This document shows positions 22,326 through 33,441 of a stretch of DNA of 64,000 bases, piece by piece. The stretch spans positions 868,001-932,000 of the forward strand of contig JAFEVB010000029.1 of assembly GCA_032629725.1 (NCBI GenBank), in the 5' to 3' direction. The notes under the pieces are model-generated. The model searched no databases and was not told where the DNA came from. It was given only the letters and a program-made list of their open reading frames with translations. This DNA comes from Gremmenia infestans. Its lineage: Eukaryota; Ascomycota; Leotiomycetes; Helotiales; Hamatocanthoscyphaceae. A program made the translations under genes and the position numbers. Position 1 is the stretch's first letter. The number at the start of each line of letters is the position of its first letter.

Positions 22326-22844
22326 ATGAGCTCTCATGATAGCGAACAGATTTGAGCACGTGCAAAGACCTCAGTTGCCTGGAGATTTGGACATCGGCGG
22401 ACTAACTCCCCTGATGATTCGGGCAAGGCTTCTGATGACGAATCCAAGGGCCGACGGAAGTCAAATACACGTAGATTTACAACGCGTGAGTCCAAAGGCC
22501 ACTTTGACGCCGAAGTTATGTGGTGGGATACTGCTACAGCGAGATGTAAGGCTCTCCGCAAATTCTTGGCGGAGCAAAGTCAGCTTATTGCAACACTTGA
22601 TACCCTCGACACCGAGCAATGCCAGATCGTTGCAAAAATGTCAGCTGATCGCCTACCACGAAGCACACGGCTGCAGCTCAGTAGAGAACTTGGAGAATTG
22701 GAAGAGAGAAGAAGTAAGGCGACTGCTGAGTTACGTGAGGCTACGAAGTCCGCTACCGGCGAGGGAGCTGCAATGAAACAAGACCTCGAGCAGTGGTGTA
22801 CGAAGGACAAGAAGATCACGGAGCGTATTGAGAGGTCCCGTTAG
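22326..22844 (+). pseudogene. Coiled-coil protein, in-frame TGA after nine codons
   Basis: ATG at 22326 opens MSSHDSEQI and then meets TGA at 22353-22355. The same frame is then open without interruption to 22844. It encodes a polar, RRKS-rich segment, WWDTATARCKALRKFLAEQ, and a long charged coiled coil (LSRELGELEERRSKATAELREATK). TGA is one C-to-T change from CGA, so a nonsense mutation of an about 172-residue protein is a simple reading. Alternatively translation starts at the in-frame ATG at 22518 and gives a 108-residue protein. I do not recognise a functional family. It is followed 120 bases on by the frameshifted Myb gene. Confidence 0.4.
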
Positions 22845-23005
22845 TACAATGACCATGGCATCATTGATATCATCGTGCACTTATATTGCACAGCTTTCCT
22901 CCCTCTACAGGCTGATCACAAGTTCCCGCCGACTTCCGTCGATAACAGGCACCACCATGTCTCCTCATGAGCTTCTCGAAGTCCCTCTGCCGAGGGCACC
23001 AAGAC

Positions 23006-23937
23006 ATGCATACAGAGATCAGCAGCGAAATCCACTATTCCGTGAACACCGATGACAATCATAACACACGCGATACAAGCGACGAGGACCCACGACCTGC
23101 AAAGCGACGAAAGTCACGCTCAGCGCCTGCCGTGACTCCGCCTCTCCACCTCCGACGGTCTCCCCCCCTCGGGTCGCCGTCGACCACCAGACATGAGATT
23201 GACGAGGCGCAGCCTCAGGATGATCACGGATGTTCGTCGACCTTCGTCGATGACGAGCAGCACCGTGCCTCACGGACTTCTCAGGAATGGCCCTTCCAAG
23301 GCTTTCTTAAACGCACCAAGATCGGGGATGATATGACGTACAATCTTGAGTTCAAACTGCCATCGATCTCAGAACACCTTCACTTACCGATTAATCCCGT
23401 AGCATTGGACATCAATCACGACGCTGCCGCACATTCCAAGATACATCAAGCACCGTTGAAGCCAAAGAAGAGCAAGATTTTATGGACAGAAGAAGAGGAT
23501 ATAAAGCTGCTCCAGATGTGGAACGAAGGCCGTTCGTGGGAATACATCTTTGCTGCCCTCCCTAGCCGGAGCGAAGGGACCATCCGGGTGCGCTGTTCGA
23601 CAAAATTCAAAAAGCGATCCCGTACAGAGGCCGATCGTTCTTGAATTGGAGGAGCGGTCATTGCTTCATTGACGTTGGGGCTCCTGTATCAGAGAAGGTC
23701 AAACCGTCAAGCAGCGGTGATGACGATTCAAGTGATGGCGATCCCCAGTCCAGCAGCGACGATGACGGATGTTCGAGCGAGGCCGAGCAGGATTGTTTGA
23801 GCACGAGCAAGCAGAGCCGATGGTCAGACTTGGACGAGCAGCTCTTGCTGACATACAAAGAAGAGGGCAAGTTCCCAGGCAGGACTCCGGCCGGAGTACG
23901 CACGCGCTGGACCATGGTACAGTGCAGAGTCAAATAA
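23006..23937 (+). pseudogene. Myb/SANT-domain protein with frameshift
   Basis: The frame from Met 23006 (in-frame Met also at 22967) encodes an acidic, basic-patch N-terminus (PAKRRKSRSAP). QEWPFQGFLKRTKIGDD and LEFKLPSISEHLHLP follow. Then comes a SANT/Myb repeat (WTEEEDIKLLQMWNEGRSWEYIFAALPSRSE..), ending at a stop at 23644. A second SANT-like repeat (SRWSDLDEQLLLTYKEEGKFPGRTPAG) lies one frame over, preceded by a Ser/Asp-rich linker, and ends at 23937. A one-base shift between about 23600 and 23640 would join both repeats in one protein of about 310 residues. SANT/Myb repeats bind DNA or histone tails. The blocks look like a family found in many copies in ascomycete genomes, which is memory rather than a search result. 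Confidence 0.5.
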
Positions 23938-24124
23938 GCTTCCTCCCACGGGTGGGCAGGGCAGCAGGTCAAGCTCTCTGTGCCTACAGACTTGTAACTA
24001 CACATTCAAATTGGCTTCAACTATTTTTGAGGACGCTCAGGACAAAAGATAGAATGTGGTTCATGAAATCAAGTATATGTGCGACGCCCGCAAACACAAA
24101 TGTTCTCAAATCCCATGTATGACG

Positions 24125-24650
24125 TTACCAATAACACCATTCGCCATTGTAATAAGCATACCATTTTTGATACTCATCAGACCAATCTCCTGCAACCCAT
24201 TTCGTGCCGTCCCACCATTCTGCATACTTGGTCTGCTCGTTTGTCCTCCAAGTGAGGTCGGAGCCACCTGACTTCGATTTCCTAGAGCTGGACTGGCCAG
24301 ACGTGTCGCTGCCCGGAATTTTGTACTCCATTCCCGTAATGGCACGATATTGCTTGTACTTGGAGGGGAAATTGAGATGTCCAGTGCCGTCATCGTGAAC
24401 GTGACCACTTGCCACACGATTCCGGCTGTTCAGCTTGTTCGATTTGTAGAGAGCGAAGGATATGACGGGCTTAGGATCAGCCGGGTCGTCATGTTTTTAT
24501 ATGGGGCCGGGATCCGTTCAACTTGATTCCAGTGATGATTGGGACCTTGGCGGCGATACCTTCGACGAATTTTTCAGTGCTTTTTTGGAAGGCAGGCTCC
24601 TTGATGGCTGCAACGGCTTTGGCCAATGAGGACTTGATTGGGCCAGACAT
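24125..24650 (-). pseudogene. Unrecognised protein with homopolymer frameshift
   Basis: A minus-strand start at 24650 (MSGPIKSSLAKAVAAIKEP) reads for 54 codons, to GIKLNGSRPHIKT and TGA. The coding character then continues one frame over: HDDPADPKPVISFALYKSN..., KYKQYRAITGMEYKIPG..., WRTNEQTKYAEWWDGTKWV, ending YNGEWCYW at 24125. The shift is at a run of five T (24494-24498); four T would give one open frame of about 174 residues. The C-terminal half is rich in Trp and Tyr. I do not know the family. It could be a sequencing or assembly error in a homopolymer or a true frameshift mutation. Confidence 0.45.
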
Positions 24651-25512
24651 GATGGTAGAGGGAGTGTAGAACGTGGAGGACTTGATTGTAGATGGGATAT
24701 TGAAAAGAATGATATATGAATGAGCGTAATTATGGATGAGGTTGAATGAGGATAATGATTGATGAGGTCCTGCTTACTAGGGAAATGTCCAAGTTTAAAT
24801 AACTTGAGGTCTCTACAGCATGTGGCGATGAAAGCCTCGTAGCCTGCCGCCGACTTGACTACCTGCGATATAACAAGCTCGTAGAGATATACCTACACAT
24901 GAGACGGACAAGACTCTGCGGCCAGAGTTTGTTCGCAGTACCACCAGCCAGATATCGAAAGATGGATGGCTCATGGCCCTCTCCAATGAGTTTCCCAGGA
25001 ATCTTGGACCATGATCCTATGGCAGCAGCTAGCTAGTGTGATTCTCTCTAGAACCGCAAGGAGAGGGCCGAGATTCTGCAATGATCTGCATATATTCTGA
25101 GGCTGCTTTGACGCGCGGATCTGCGAGTGATGAGGGCAGCGGATGGGATTGATTGATCAGGCCTAAGGGGCGCATGGGGGGCCGGCGCTTCCTGGTTCCC
25201 CTTGCCACCGGCTGCCGCATTGCGCTGTATCCACTGACCAACGACTGGGTAATGATCTGATTTTGTGACCCAACATGCTCCAAGGCGAGATCCTCGAAAG
25301 TCGACATCTATAGGCCTATATTCCCTGTCAAAGTTATTAATGTGACTGTTGCCAGATGAACTATTTTTGAAGCGCCAAGAAGCGCTGGAGCGCGCGCGTA
25401 AATTGTCTCAGGGCTGCACAATTATTAAGTGCAGCGGTTACCTATCCGAAGTCGCCCCTGGCCATCCACCTTCGCCATTACTTACCTGTAGACTAGAAAT
25501 CTTTGATTTCCA
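24651..25512. other. Intergenic, no gene recognised
   Basis: This is the upstream side of the 24.1-kb gene and of the kinase gene, which face away from each other. The minus-strand frame at 25029-25307 has no family signal. Confidence 0.4.
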
Positions 25513-26959
25513 TGTTTTCTCGTCCTCGTATATTCTTGCGGCTGCGAACGCCAGTCTTGGATAGATCTCGCCTTATTTCATTCTCCTTCTTATGTCGCGC
25601 AGGCCGCGTTACATCGCGCTCCATGTCATCCTCGGTCACTCCGTTTGAAGAAGAGAGGGAGGTGGGCTTCGAAAAGTTCTACCCGATGACCTTGGGCGAA
25701 GTCATCAATGAAAAGTATAAAGTCATGGCAAAACTTGGCTTCGGATCAGCAAGCACGATATGGTGCTGTCGTAACCTGGCGTGAGTGAAACTCAGAGGGC
25801 GTGAGGTGGAGCCTACATTGACCAGATATACCAGCACGAATAAATATGCCGCACTGAAGATTTACGCCCACGATTTGGTTGCAGAAGATGAGATTGACAA
25901 CGAAACTGCCATCTACAAACATCTCAGCACCGCGGGGAACCCGGAACATCCTGGCAAGATGTATGTCCGCACCATTCAGGATTCCTTCTTTGTCACGAGC
26001 AGAGCAGGGAATCCCCATCAATGTTTAGTTCACGAGGTCCTTTCCAACGACATATTGAGCCTCCGGTATACTCGCCCAGATCGTAAACTGCCATTCGCTG
26101 CTCGCACTAGATTTCTTGCATAGCGAGTGCCATATCATCCACACAGGTCAGGTCGCTCCTCTCACTATGCTTTGGAAAACATTGACAGAGTGCCAGATAT
26201 AAAAGAAGAGAATATCTTGCTGGGTTTGGTCGATCCATCTATCGTGGAACAGCTGGACACAAAAGAAATCGCGGCATCGAGCCTCTACAAAAGTGTCAAT
26301 GGGTACAATCTCTACAAAAGCGCAAACTTCGGTATTCCAACAAGGTTTGGCCGCCCGATCCTGTGTGACTTCTCCCTCGCTCGGAACGGACAGGTCGAGC
26401 ACTGCCATGACATCCAGCCGGATCCTTACCGGGCTCCCGAAGTCATTCTAGAGATGCCCTGGGGCTATACTGTGGATATATGGAACGTCGGAGTCATGGT
26501 GCGAGATTTCCTGCATGTGGCTAATAGCACGAAACTAATGAGAGCTTCTAGGTCTGGGACATGTTTGAGAACAGACGCATGTTCGATGGGCTTGACCCCG
26601 AGACTGGCAAGTATGGGAACCGCTTCCACCTTGCTAGTATAGTTGGTCTTTTGGGACCTCCTCCCCTCGAGTTCCTCCAGCGAAGCGAGTGCAGCTCCGT
26701 CTACTTCGATGACAGAGGTAAGTACTTGATTCCAAGGATGTGCATCCGCCAACCTAATATGTATACGACAGGCAACTGGAAGTGTCTGAATCCTATCCTA
26801 TCAGTGTCTTGGGAAGATTCCGAGAGGAATCTCGAGGTTTCCAATAAGAAAGGCTTCCTCGACTTCGTCCGCAAAATGGTCCGGTGGACGCCAGAATCGA
26901 GAGCGTCGCCCTCTGAGCTATTAGAAGACCCTTGGCTTCTTGGAGATGTGGAGGAGTAG
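25513..26959 (+). pseudogene. SRPK-like protein kinase with internal lesion
   Basis: Exons can be read at about 25513-25778, 25832-26146, 26197-26495, 26553-26718 and 26772-26959. The start is Met 25513 or 25624. The kinase parts are the P-loop (KLGFGSASTIW), VAIK-like lysine (KYAALKIY), EHPG, CLVHE, the catalytic loop HIIHTDIKEENILL (split by an intron at 26147-26196), RAPEVIL and the C-lobe end SPSELLEDPWLL. This order is that of fungal SR-protein kinases and their relatives. After RPDRKLPFAA, near 26100, the frame shifts and about 10 residues of the alpha-E helix seem to be missing before LDFLHSECHIIHT. The DFG motif reads DFS. It is probably a recently broken copy. A real intron here is possible but I find no good one. 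Confidence 0.55.
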
Positions 26960-27375
26960 GAGTTGGTCTTGGTTTGATAACCTAGGCAGCCACTGGTAGG
27001 TATCAATGCCTATTAGGGTTTGAACTGGAACACGGCTAGCATCTACCAATCATAATAGTCTTTAAAGGAGTATTGACTTCTAGTTGTGTCATATGGCATC
27101 GAAATCAATGGTTCCCAATTCCCTGTACTTCATGCATCGCGACGAGGCAACAACCAGCATGCAAAGAGTCAGCGCTCCAACTCCGTACCACCAACCTATC
27201 ACTGTAGAGTCAATATACATCCTTGATATTAAGACGCTTAGGGCGTTGGCGCTTAGCATAGTCGCATTAGAATGCATAGAAGTAGATATAGATAGTAGTA
27301 GCAGGCTTTCGCTAGCTAGTCCTTCTTCTATAGGTTATAGAGACTAACCATAACAGGTTGTTCATCTCCTAGATC
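26960..27375. other. Gap into A+T-rich degraded region
   Basis: This is the 3' flank of the kinase. From about 27200 the sequence turns rich in TA dinucleotides (TAGATATAGATAGTAGTAG), marking the edge of the degraded tract. It may include unreadable 5' remains of the exonuclease pseudogene that follows. Confidence 0.4.
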
Positions 27376-28020
27376 GGGCAATGTTAGCTACTTAAAGGAG
27401 CTTTCTAAATCTCGAGACGCACTTAAAATCTCCTTTGACGTCCACAACAATGCTGATGCCCTTTTTGCTTACTTTAGCATCTAGCTTCGCGGCATAATAG
27501 ATCTCTAGCTTTTAGAGAACTTCAAACGCTACTATTATCATAAGAATATAAGATTGGTCCATAGTCTAGCAAAATGCGTGCAAGAAGATTCGCGCATAAA
27601 TGCAGAAGAGAAGCAAGCCTACGTATATGCAAAAGAGAAGGGTTATTATATGTTCGCTTTAGAGGAAGGAGGGCAATACGCCCTCTTTGATAAGAGGCTG
27701 CTAATTAGAGATATCATAACCTTTTATATGCAGGATGTTCTTTATATGCCGAATCTATAGCAAATTTAAAGTCAGATATTGCTACAATTTATGTTGCTCG
27801 GAGAGCGTGCTGTAGATTGGCGTAGAATAATTAAGGTGGCGATGAAGATAAAAGTAAAGGATGTAGAGAGTGCATCTTATAATCCCTATTTGCAGGTGAG
27901 AGTTCTAGCACTAAGTTAGGCTATAGTGTTATATAATCCTGACGATTCTAATAAGGATTACGATCCGCCATCTCCTCTAGAGACGTGGAGGGATTTTAAA
28001 GGTATTAAGGATAGCAATTA
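27376..28020 (+). pseudogene. Degraded paralogue of the 3'-5' exonuclease
   Basis: One frame over about 640 bases shows remains of the exonuclease domain, broken by several TAG/TAA stops. LKISFDVHNNADALFAYF corresponds to KVFFDVRNDSDAMFSHF in the 12.5-kb gene. After it, IDL-stop-LLENF aligns with VQLMES, and FDKRLLIRDIITFYMQDVLYMPNL aligns with FNQRPIPEDIISYCVGDVQYLPEL. Stops at positions where the paralogue has Gln fit C-to-T damage. The conserved Asp of the third motif (GDVQYL) is retained as QDVLYM. The N-terminal IDLEG block was not found. It is a non-functional copy with no intact start. Confidence 0.6.
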
Positions 28021-31000
28021 AGAACGGAGCGTATTCTAATCATGCTCTAAGATTCTACGCAGATATAAGGATATTAGCACTGATAGATGGATTTAGCGGT
28101 ACTATAAGTAAATTAAAGATTAGTTTCCGATCAATAATGGAAAGGTCTCTGTCTAATTGCTCTTTAATTACGACTCTTTTCATATGGGCTTAGAACCTAT
28201 CCCCCCCGACCGCGACTCCTATCTGTCGCCAACTTTAAAGGCGCTTAACCGCAGTACCTCCAATTTAAACGTTCCTAACACTCGTAGCTATCCGGTGGGT
28301 ATGATGCTCAAATATTTACCCTTTTTGATTTGAGGAGTGAATTGAAAGACAGATCTCTACTAGGACTATTAAGAGATATTCGGCGTGAAGTTCAAGGTAC
28401 ACTTCTCCCAGACTCTGGCTCACAAGGATAATCCACGTGCTATTACCACCAATTCTACGAAATTGGCTATATCCTGCTGGCCTGGCCGCATCGAAGGGGC
28501 AATTGAGCGAGGAAATTAATGCAGGGCGGCCACCGGTACAGTAATCTTAGCACAAGTTTTCTCAAAATTGAGTTACCATCATCACCCCCTTCCCTGTTGC
28601 CCACTGAAGCAGTCTCAAGGCGTTTGTTGTGGTGCAGCAGTCTTTATTGATGTTGAAGATTCAAGTGAGATCAGCATGTCAGCTTGCGAGTGTTGGAGAC
28701 AATGCAGTATATTATATGAATACACGCATAGTGGCGTATAAAAAATGTGTCTCCAATGACCAGCACTAAATGAATATATCCCAAGTTTCCGTAACATGAT
28801 TATACAAGCAGCCTTTGCCTGTATCACCACGTGGATACTCTACACGGCTTTGCGGAATTTATTATCCGCTTTCTTTCATTCTGCTGAAGCCAAGCAGTTA
28901 GGACGTCAACTTGCACAAACCAAGAAAGCAAAGGGGCTTCCCTTTAGTCTCCAATTCCTACGGAAAACCCTCTAAGCAGGCCGGCGGCATACGTATTTTG
29001 ATTCTATCATAAAGCTTATGAATCGAAAGATGTCGAACACCCTTAAGTTTAATACTCTGGGGTCGAAGAACATAGTTACGCAAGACCCAGAGAATATATG
29101 GGCTATTCTTTAAACCCAGTTCCAATAGTTTGGGTTTTGGAGAAAACAAAATTTTCACATCGCACTAGGCCATGGCATGTTTACCTTAGATGGACCGGAA
29201 TAGTACGATACTATAAGCTGAGATCTGGTTATTGAAAGTTGACGGATATCGATCGGAAACGTTCAAGAGAGATGAAATAGCAAATTCAAAGGCGTTTAAT
29301 TTAGTATGAGGATACTTGGGAAGTTGCACTCGCGTTGGTTATCTATACTATTTCATTGATTCTTTCTCATTCCGCCGTGCTATTTCAAAAATCAACCAAT
29401 CAGCCGAAAATTTCGTTCAGGCTGCACTTAATCATTTGTCGTAGCTAAGGTGACTTTTTTGATGTTTATGGTATGGGTGGGAGTGAATTTGAACCAGCGC
29501 ATCTAATAAGTTGCTGTCAAACGTGACATGCCATTAGAATCGTCATTCATTCATTCATTCCGCCACACATAAGTGATTTTAGACATAATATTATAGTCTC
29601 CCGATTGATCGCAGACGAAATATTTAATAATTTTTCGGGGATTTGAGGAAGGCTCTGGCTTTTAGTTCTCTCTTTACACGGTCTCATGTCAACGTTTTGC
29701 CTGCTGACGTCCAGAGAAACTTGTCAATCAAGTTAGTGAGAAGCTGCTGCGTTTATAGTCCCTCCGAAGCGGCATGTGAGTAAAGGTGAATGAGAAGCTG
29801 AATATGATATGAGAGGTTAAAAGATTTCTCCTTGTCTATATAAACGAGTAAGTACGAGGAGGTTTTGCAAGCAAGTGGAATCGATTATCGATATGGAGGA
29901 TTACTCGATAAGTGGGCTCGTTTGTGCGGAGTTGTAATGCTCCAGGCTTGCTGACTGGAGCTATGACCTCACAAGCATTGAGACCTTGCTTGAATCTAAT
30001 CTTCTATTAATCTTCCTGAAAACGAGTTGTCAAAATATTATTTCCGTCAATGTTTCCATTCGTTCGGGTCCATGAGTGAATTGGAGGGGAATGTTCATGT
30101 CCCGAAGCAAGCGGTGTTTAGTTTTAAAGAGTATAGAATTTTTACACTATTGTGCTCCGCCATCATAGCCTCGCTGCTACATCTTGCCTTCGCAAGCCTC
30201 CTTACTGTGTCGTGTCCGAATCGCATCTGTAAACGAGGGAGATGCTATACTTGAAAAATCTGGCTGGGGATTTCAACCTCGATATGCTTATTGACCTGAG
30301 TAGTGTAGCGGCTCTTGTCTCCGTCTCGATGGTTGGTTTTCGCGCGTTGGGATTGGCAATCGATTCAGGGGCGGTCTTGCTAGGAGGAGTTTTGAATGGA
30401 AGCTTGAATTACGAGCATTCGCGGATGACCTTCGGCCTTTATAGTAGATATTGATAGTGGAGTCAGCTTCTCATAACACGACTTGTAGTATCCGTTCTGG
30501 CATACAACAGCATTCAGAATTTCAAATATTATTCGCTTTAGGCTTAAAGTCCTATAAGGTGCGCTGCTTAGAATGAACTGGACTTGTGATATACTCCGTA
30601 ACTTTCCTTGTGCCAATGGATTATAGAAAAACCGCACTCTCTTAACATAGAGGAGGGTTTTTTATATTTAATTCACCTGCTAGGTGAGGCATCTGATTAG
30701 TCTACGCAGTTAGAGAGGAGTGAGTTAAATGAGGACTTGATAATCCCATCCTCCCCCATCCCCCTCTTACGAATAGCGTTAAGCGAGGCTGTGTAAAAGA
30801 CGTTCCTCAGGAATAAGTTAATACGGTATCTGAATAATGGTTAAAACACAATTATCTTTGCCCTAAATAGAATTATCACTGTGATAAGTTAATATCTGGG
30901 ACCACGTGGCACTATTGCTACATAGCGGGGTACTTCCGCTTGAACAAGCTTTAATTTCTGAGAATCAGTGAATAATTTTCTATTCTTAACATATGAATCC

Positions 31001-31292
31001 ACCGAATACGAAAATCGCTGATAAATCCAAGTGGGTCTCCGATAGATGTGCAAGTCTCCACTGATCACCCTGCAGTCCTAACTATTCTGGGCCGAAGATT
31101 TATATGCTGAACCAGGTGCGGTTATTCCCTGCTGCATGACCCCTCCCTGGCTTCACCGCAGCGGGATCTTGCAATAGTGCAGTTTCCCGTCGACATAATA
31201 GCTTATGAGTACATACAACTCTAGGTTTATTTATTATATGCAAGCGAGAATCTTTTGCAATCCTAAGCTATCTGAAACAGAGTTATCGTATC
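28021..31292. other. A+T-rich gene-free tract, probably RIP-affected
   Basis: In 3.3 kb I found no gene I can defend. The sequence is rich in TA and poor in long open frames. The two best frames, from 30072 (one possible membrane helix, CSAIIASLLHLAFASLL) and from 30242, are in different frames with no intron joining them. A CATT repeat occurs at 29545-29560. No terminal repeats or transposase-like frames could be recognised. It borders the polyketide cluster on its left side. Confidence 0.5.
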
Positions 31293-32462
31293 ATGGCTCC
31301 AAACGCAGAAGATGGGAGCTACCTCCTTAGCCGTGACTACATTGACTGTACGAGGTAGGTTGCGTAGTCCAGTCCAATCTCTTTCAAGACCCACAGCAGC
31401 TAATTTCCGACACCGTATTCCACATACAGACTCAACCTACAACATTATCTTTGGACTCAGATATTCGGATATCTGCTGCACCCTAGCATTAGGATCGATA
31501 AATCCCAAGAGAACCTGAAAGTAGCTGATATTGGCACCGGTACAGGGTGAGTTGATCCTTTGCCGCCTCTTATAGAGTGTTGCCAACAATGTATTTAGTG
31601 TTTGGCTTACAGACCTTTCCAAACAACTCCCAGCAAGCTCTCAACTAGACGGTTTCGACGTGGACATTTCCCAAGCACCGCCTAAAGAGTGGTTACCATC
31701 CAATGTAACCATTCGGCAATGGAACGTATTCGACGAGGTGCCAGAAGAGCTGATCGAGCAATACGACATTGTGCACTTGAAGCTCCTGGTTTTCGTGGTA
31801 AAAGGAGACCCAGTACCAATTCTGCGGAACCTTCTCAAAATGCTAAGTAACGACATCCTCCTGTCTGTGGCTTAGGTTTGTTCATATGAGGATGTGGAAC
31901 TGACCATGCTATGCTATGCTACAGAACCAGGAGGTTGGCTTCAGTGGGCCGAGCCAGACGTACCTTCGATGCGCATCAGGAAGACCGATGCCTCGAACAC
32001 TGAAACGGCCCTGCAACGGCTCTTCAGTTTGACCGCGGCTCAGGATCCACGTCTTATCCCACAGTGGCCGAGCCAGTTGCCGGGCCTGATGGCTGACCAG
32101 GGCCTGATGCAGGTAGAGGCACATCGCGTCGAGGCCAACCCGCGTAAGTGGCGTAATTCCGTTTATTGTTCGCAATTCGAACCCCCAACTTACCTTCCCT
32201 GTTCGTGATTGGAATTTATACTAATTATTACAAACTTTGATCCTCAGACCAGGAGTTTGCTATGCACGAGTGCAACCTGCTCATTTATGACATGATTGCC
32301 CAGCGCACCGCAGGGAATGAGAGTGAGCTGGCCAAGGAGATCACCAAGTTGGTCCCAGAAGCTGCAAGCGAGTCGAAAGGGGGGGCGATGTTCTCTTTCT
32401 CTCGCTTGACGGTGATTGGGTGGAAAGCCGAAGAAGCAGGATCGAGAGGAGCAAAGTTTTAA
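31293..32462 (+). CDS. SAM-dependent methyltransferase (UMTA/LaeA/GliN-type)
   Basis: Five exons (31293-31354, 31430-31546, 31599-31846, 31925-32143, 32248-32462) give 286 aa with exact phase closure. No long open frame shows this, because every exon is short. The class I methyltransferase fold is clear. LNLQHYLWTQIFGYLLHP precedes motif I (VADIGTGTGVWL, 52-63). DGFDVDISQAPP is the acidic SAM-ribose strand. WNVFDEVPEELIEQYDIVHLKL is motif II, and LLKPGGWLQWAEPD is the motif-III/IV region typical of UMTA proteins. LaeA-like proteins act as nuclear regulators of secondary metabolism, while GliN-type ones methylate the metabolite; the sequence does not decide. It lies 5.9 kb upstream of the PKS with three cluster-type genes between. 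Confidence 0.85.
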
Positions 32463-33441
32463 TTTTGTACTGTCATAAAATAATAGTCTGATTAGTACTA
32501 ATTTGCTATCTCCCAATGATACAAATACCGATAGGGAAAACGATCTACGATTTGTTCACCTATATAGGTAGGTACATATAAGAATCTTGGGAACGCTACT
32601 TATATCCGAAACTCTCTCGGGTATAAAGACAGCTGTGTCGGCGCTTTGGGATTTTCACTAGAATTGTCGAATTGATACAGTAGATATTCAGCGCTAGCCG
32701 CAATAAGATGATAGGTGCACCTCGGTATAAGTATCTATTCAAAGAGGTAAGCCTCCCGAGCCGAGTAGCTTCTCTCCAGAGTCTCCACTGCCTCACTTCG
32801 CGCAATGAAATAGCGGGGACACTAGTAGCCATTAGCTCGGCACTTGAGTTGCCTAGTAACTTAAGAAGAAATCTATACAATGATGATGGGCCGCACCGCA
32901 GATCTTAGAGAAATCGCTTTGCCACGTTGTTGGTTGTTGGAGTTGGGGTTGGAGTTGGAGTTGGAGTTGGAGGAGCTCGTTCCTTCCTTTACTCGGTACG
33001 AAATAAGGTTCAAATCATAAGATGTTATGTTCACAAAATGCAGGATCCTACTAGGTATAGACCAAATGCCCAGTCTATTGTAATTGTATACGGCGAGGGG
33101 TTATTGTTACATGGTAGTTTCAGGGTTGCGGATAGGATCGATAAGCTTTATTAGAAGGGGGAGGAGTACAGTACAGTACCTCGAGTACTGCATGTAGCTA
33201 CGCATCGCATCGCAGCTTCCCATGTAAACTACTGCCAGGACCAGCATGTGATCAGCGGCACGAAATTTACCTTTGTGACTTCGAGACTTCTAAGCTTCTA
33301 AGACTTCAAGACTTTGAGTTTATTAACTTGTTATACCCAGTTGCTATCTACGCAAATTGATTTTACTTTACTGTCGGCTTTCTAAGACCCTTAGAATCGC
33401 ACTATTGTCTCCTATCCTCTTACACGCACATCCAGCTTGCA
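32463..33441. promoter_or_regulatory. Intergenic with minisatellite and GTAC palindrome, upstream of hydrolase
   Basis: At 32926-32973 a GGAGTT/GTTGGA repeat runs for about eight units. At 33174-33190 there is an inverted repeat, CAGTAC, 5-base loop, GTACTG, preceded by two more GTAC words. It lies about 250 bp before the hydrolase start. No gene was found. Confidence 0.4.

Noticed and set aside
29545..29560. CATT repeats as a target-site or terminal repeat
   Set aside because: It is a four-unit simple repeat with no second copy framing an element.
30072..30454. Possible small membrane protein in the A+T-rich tract
   Set aside because: It shows one hydrophobic stretch only, and the next frame cannot be joined with a plausible intron.
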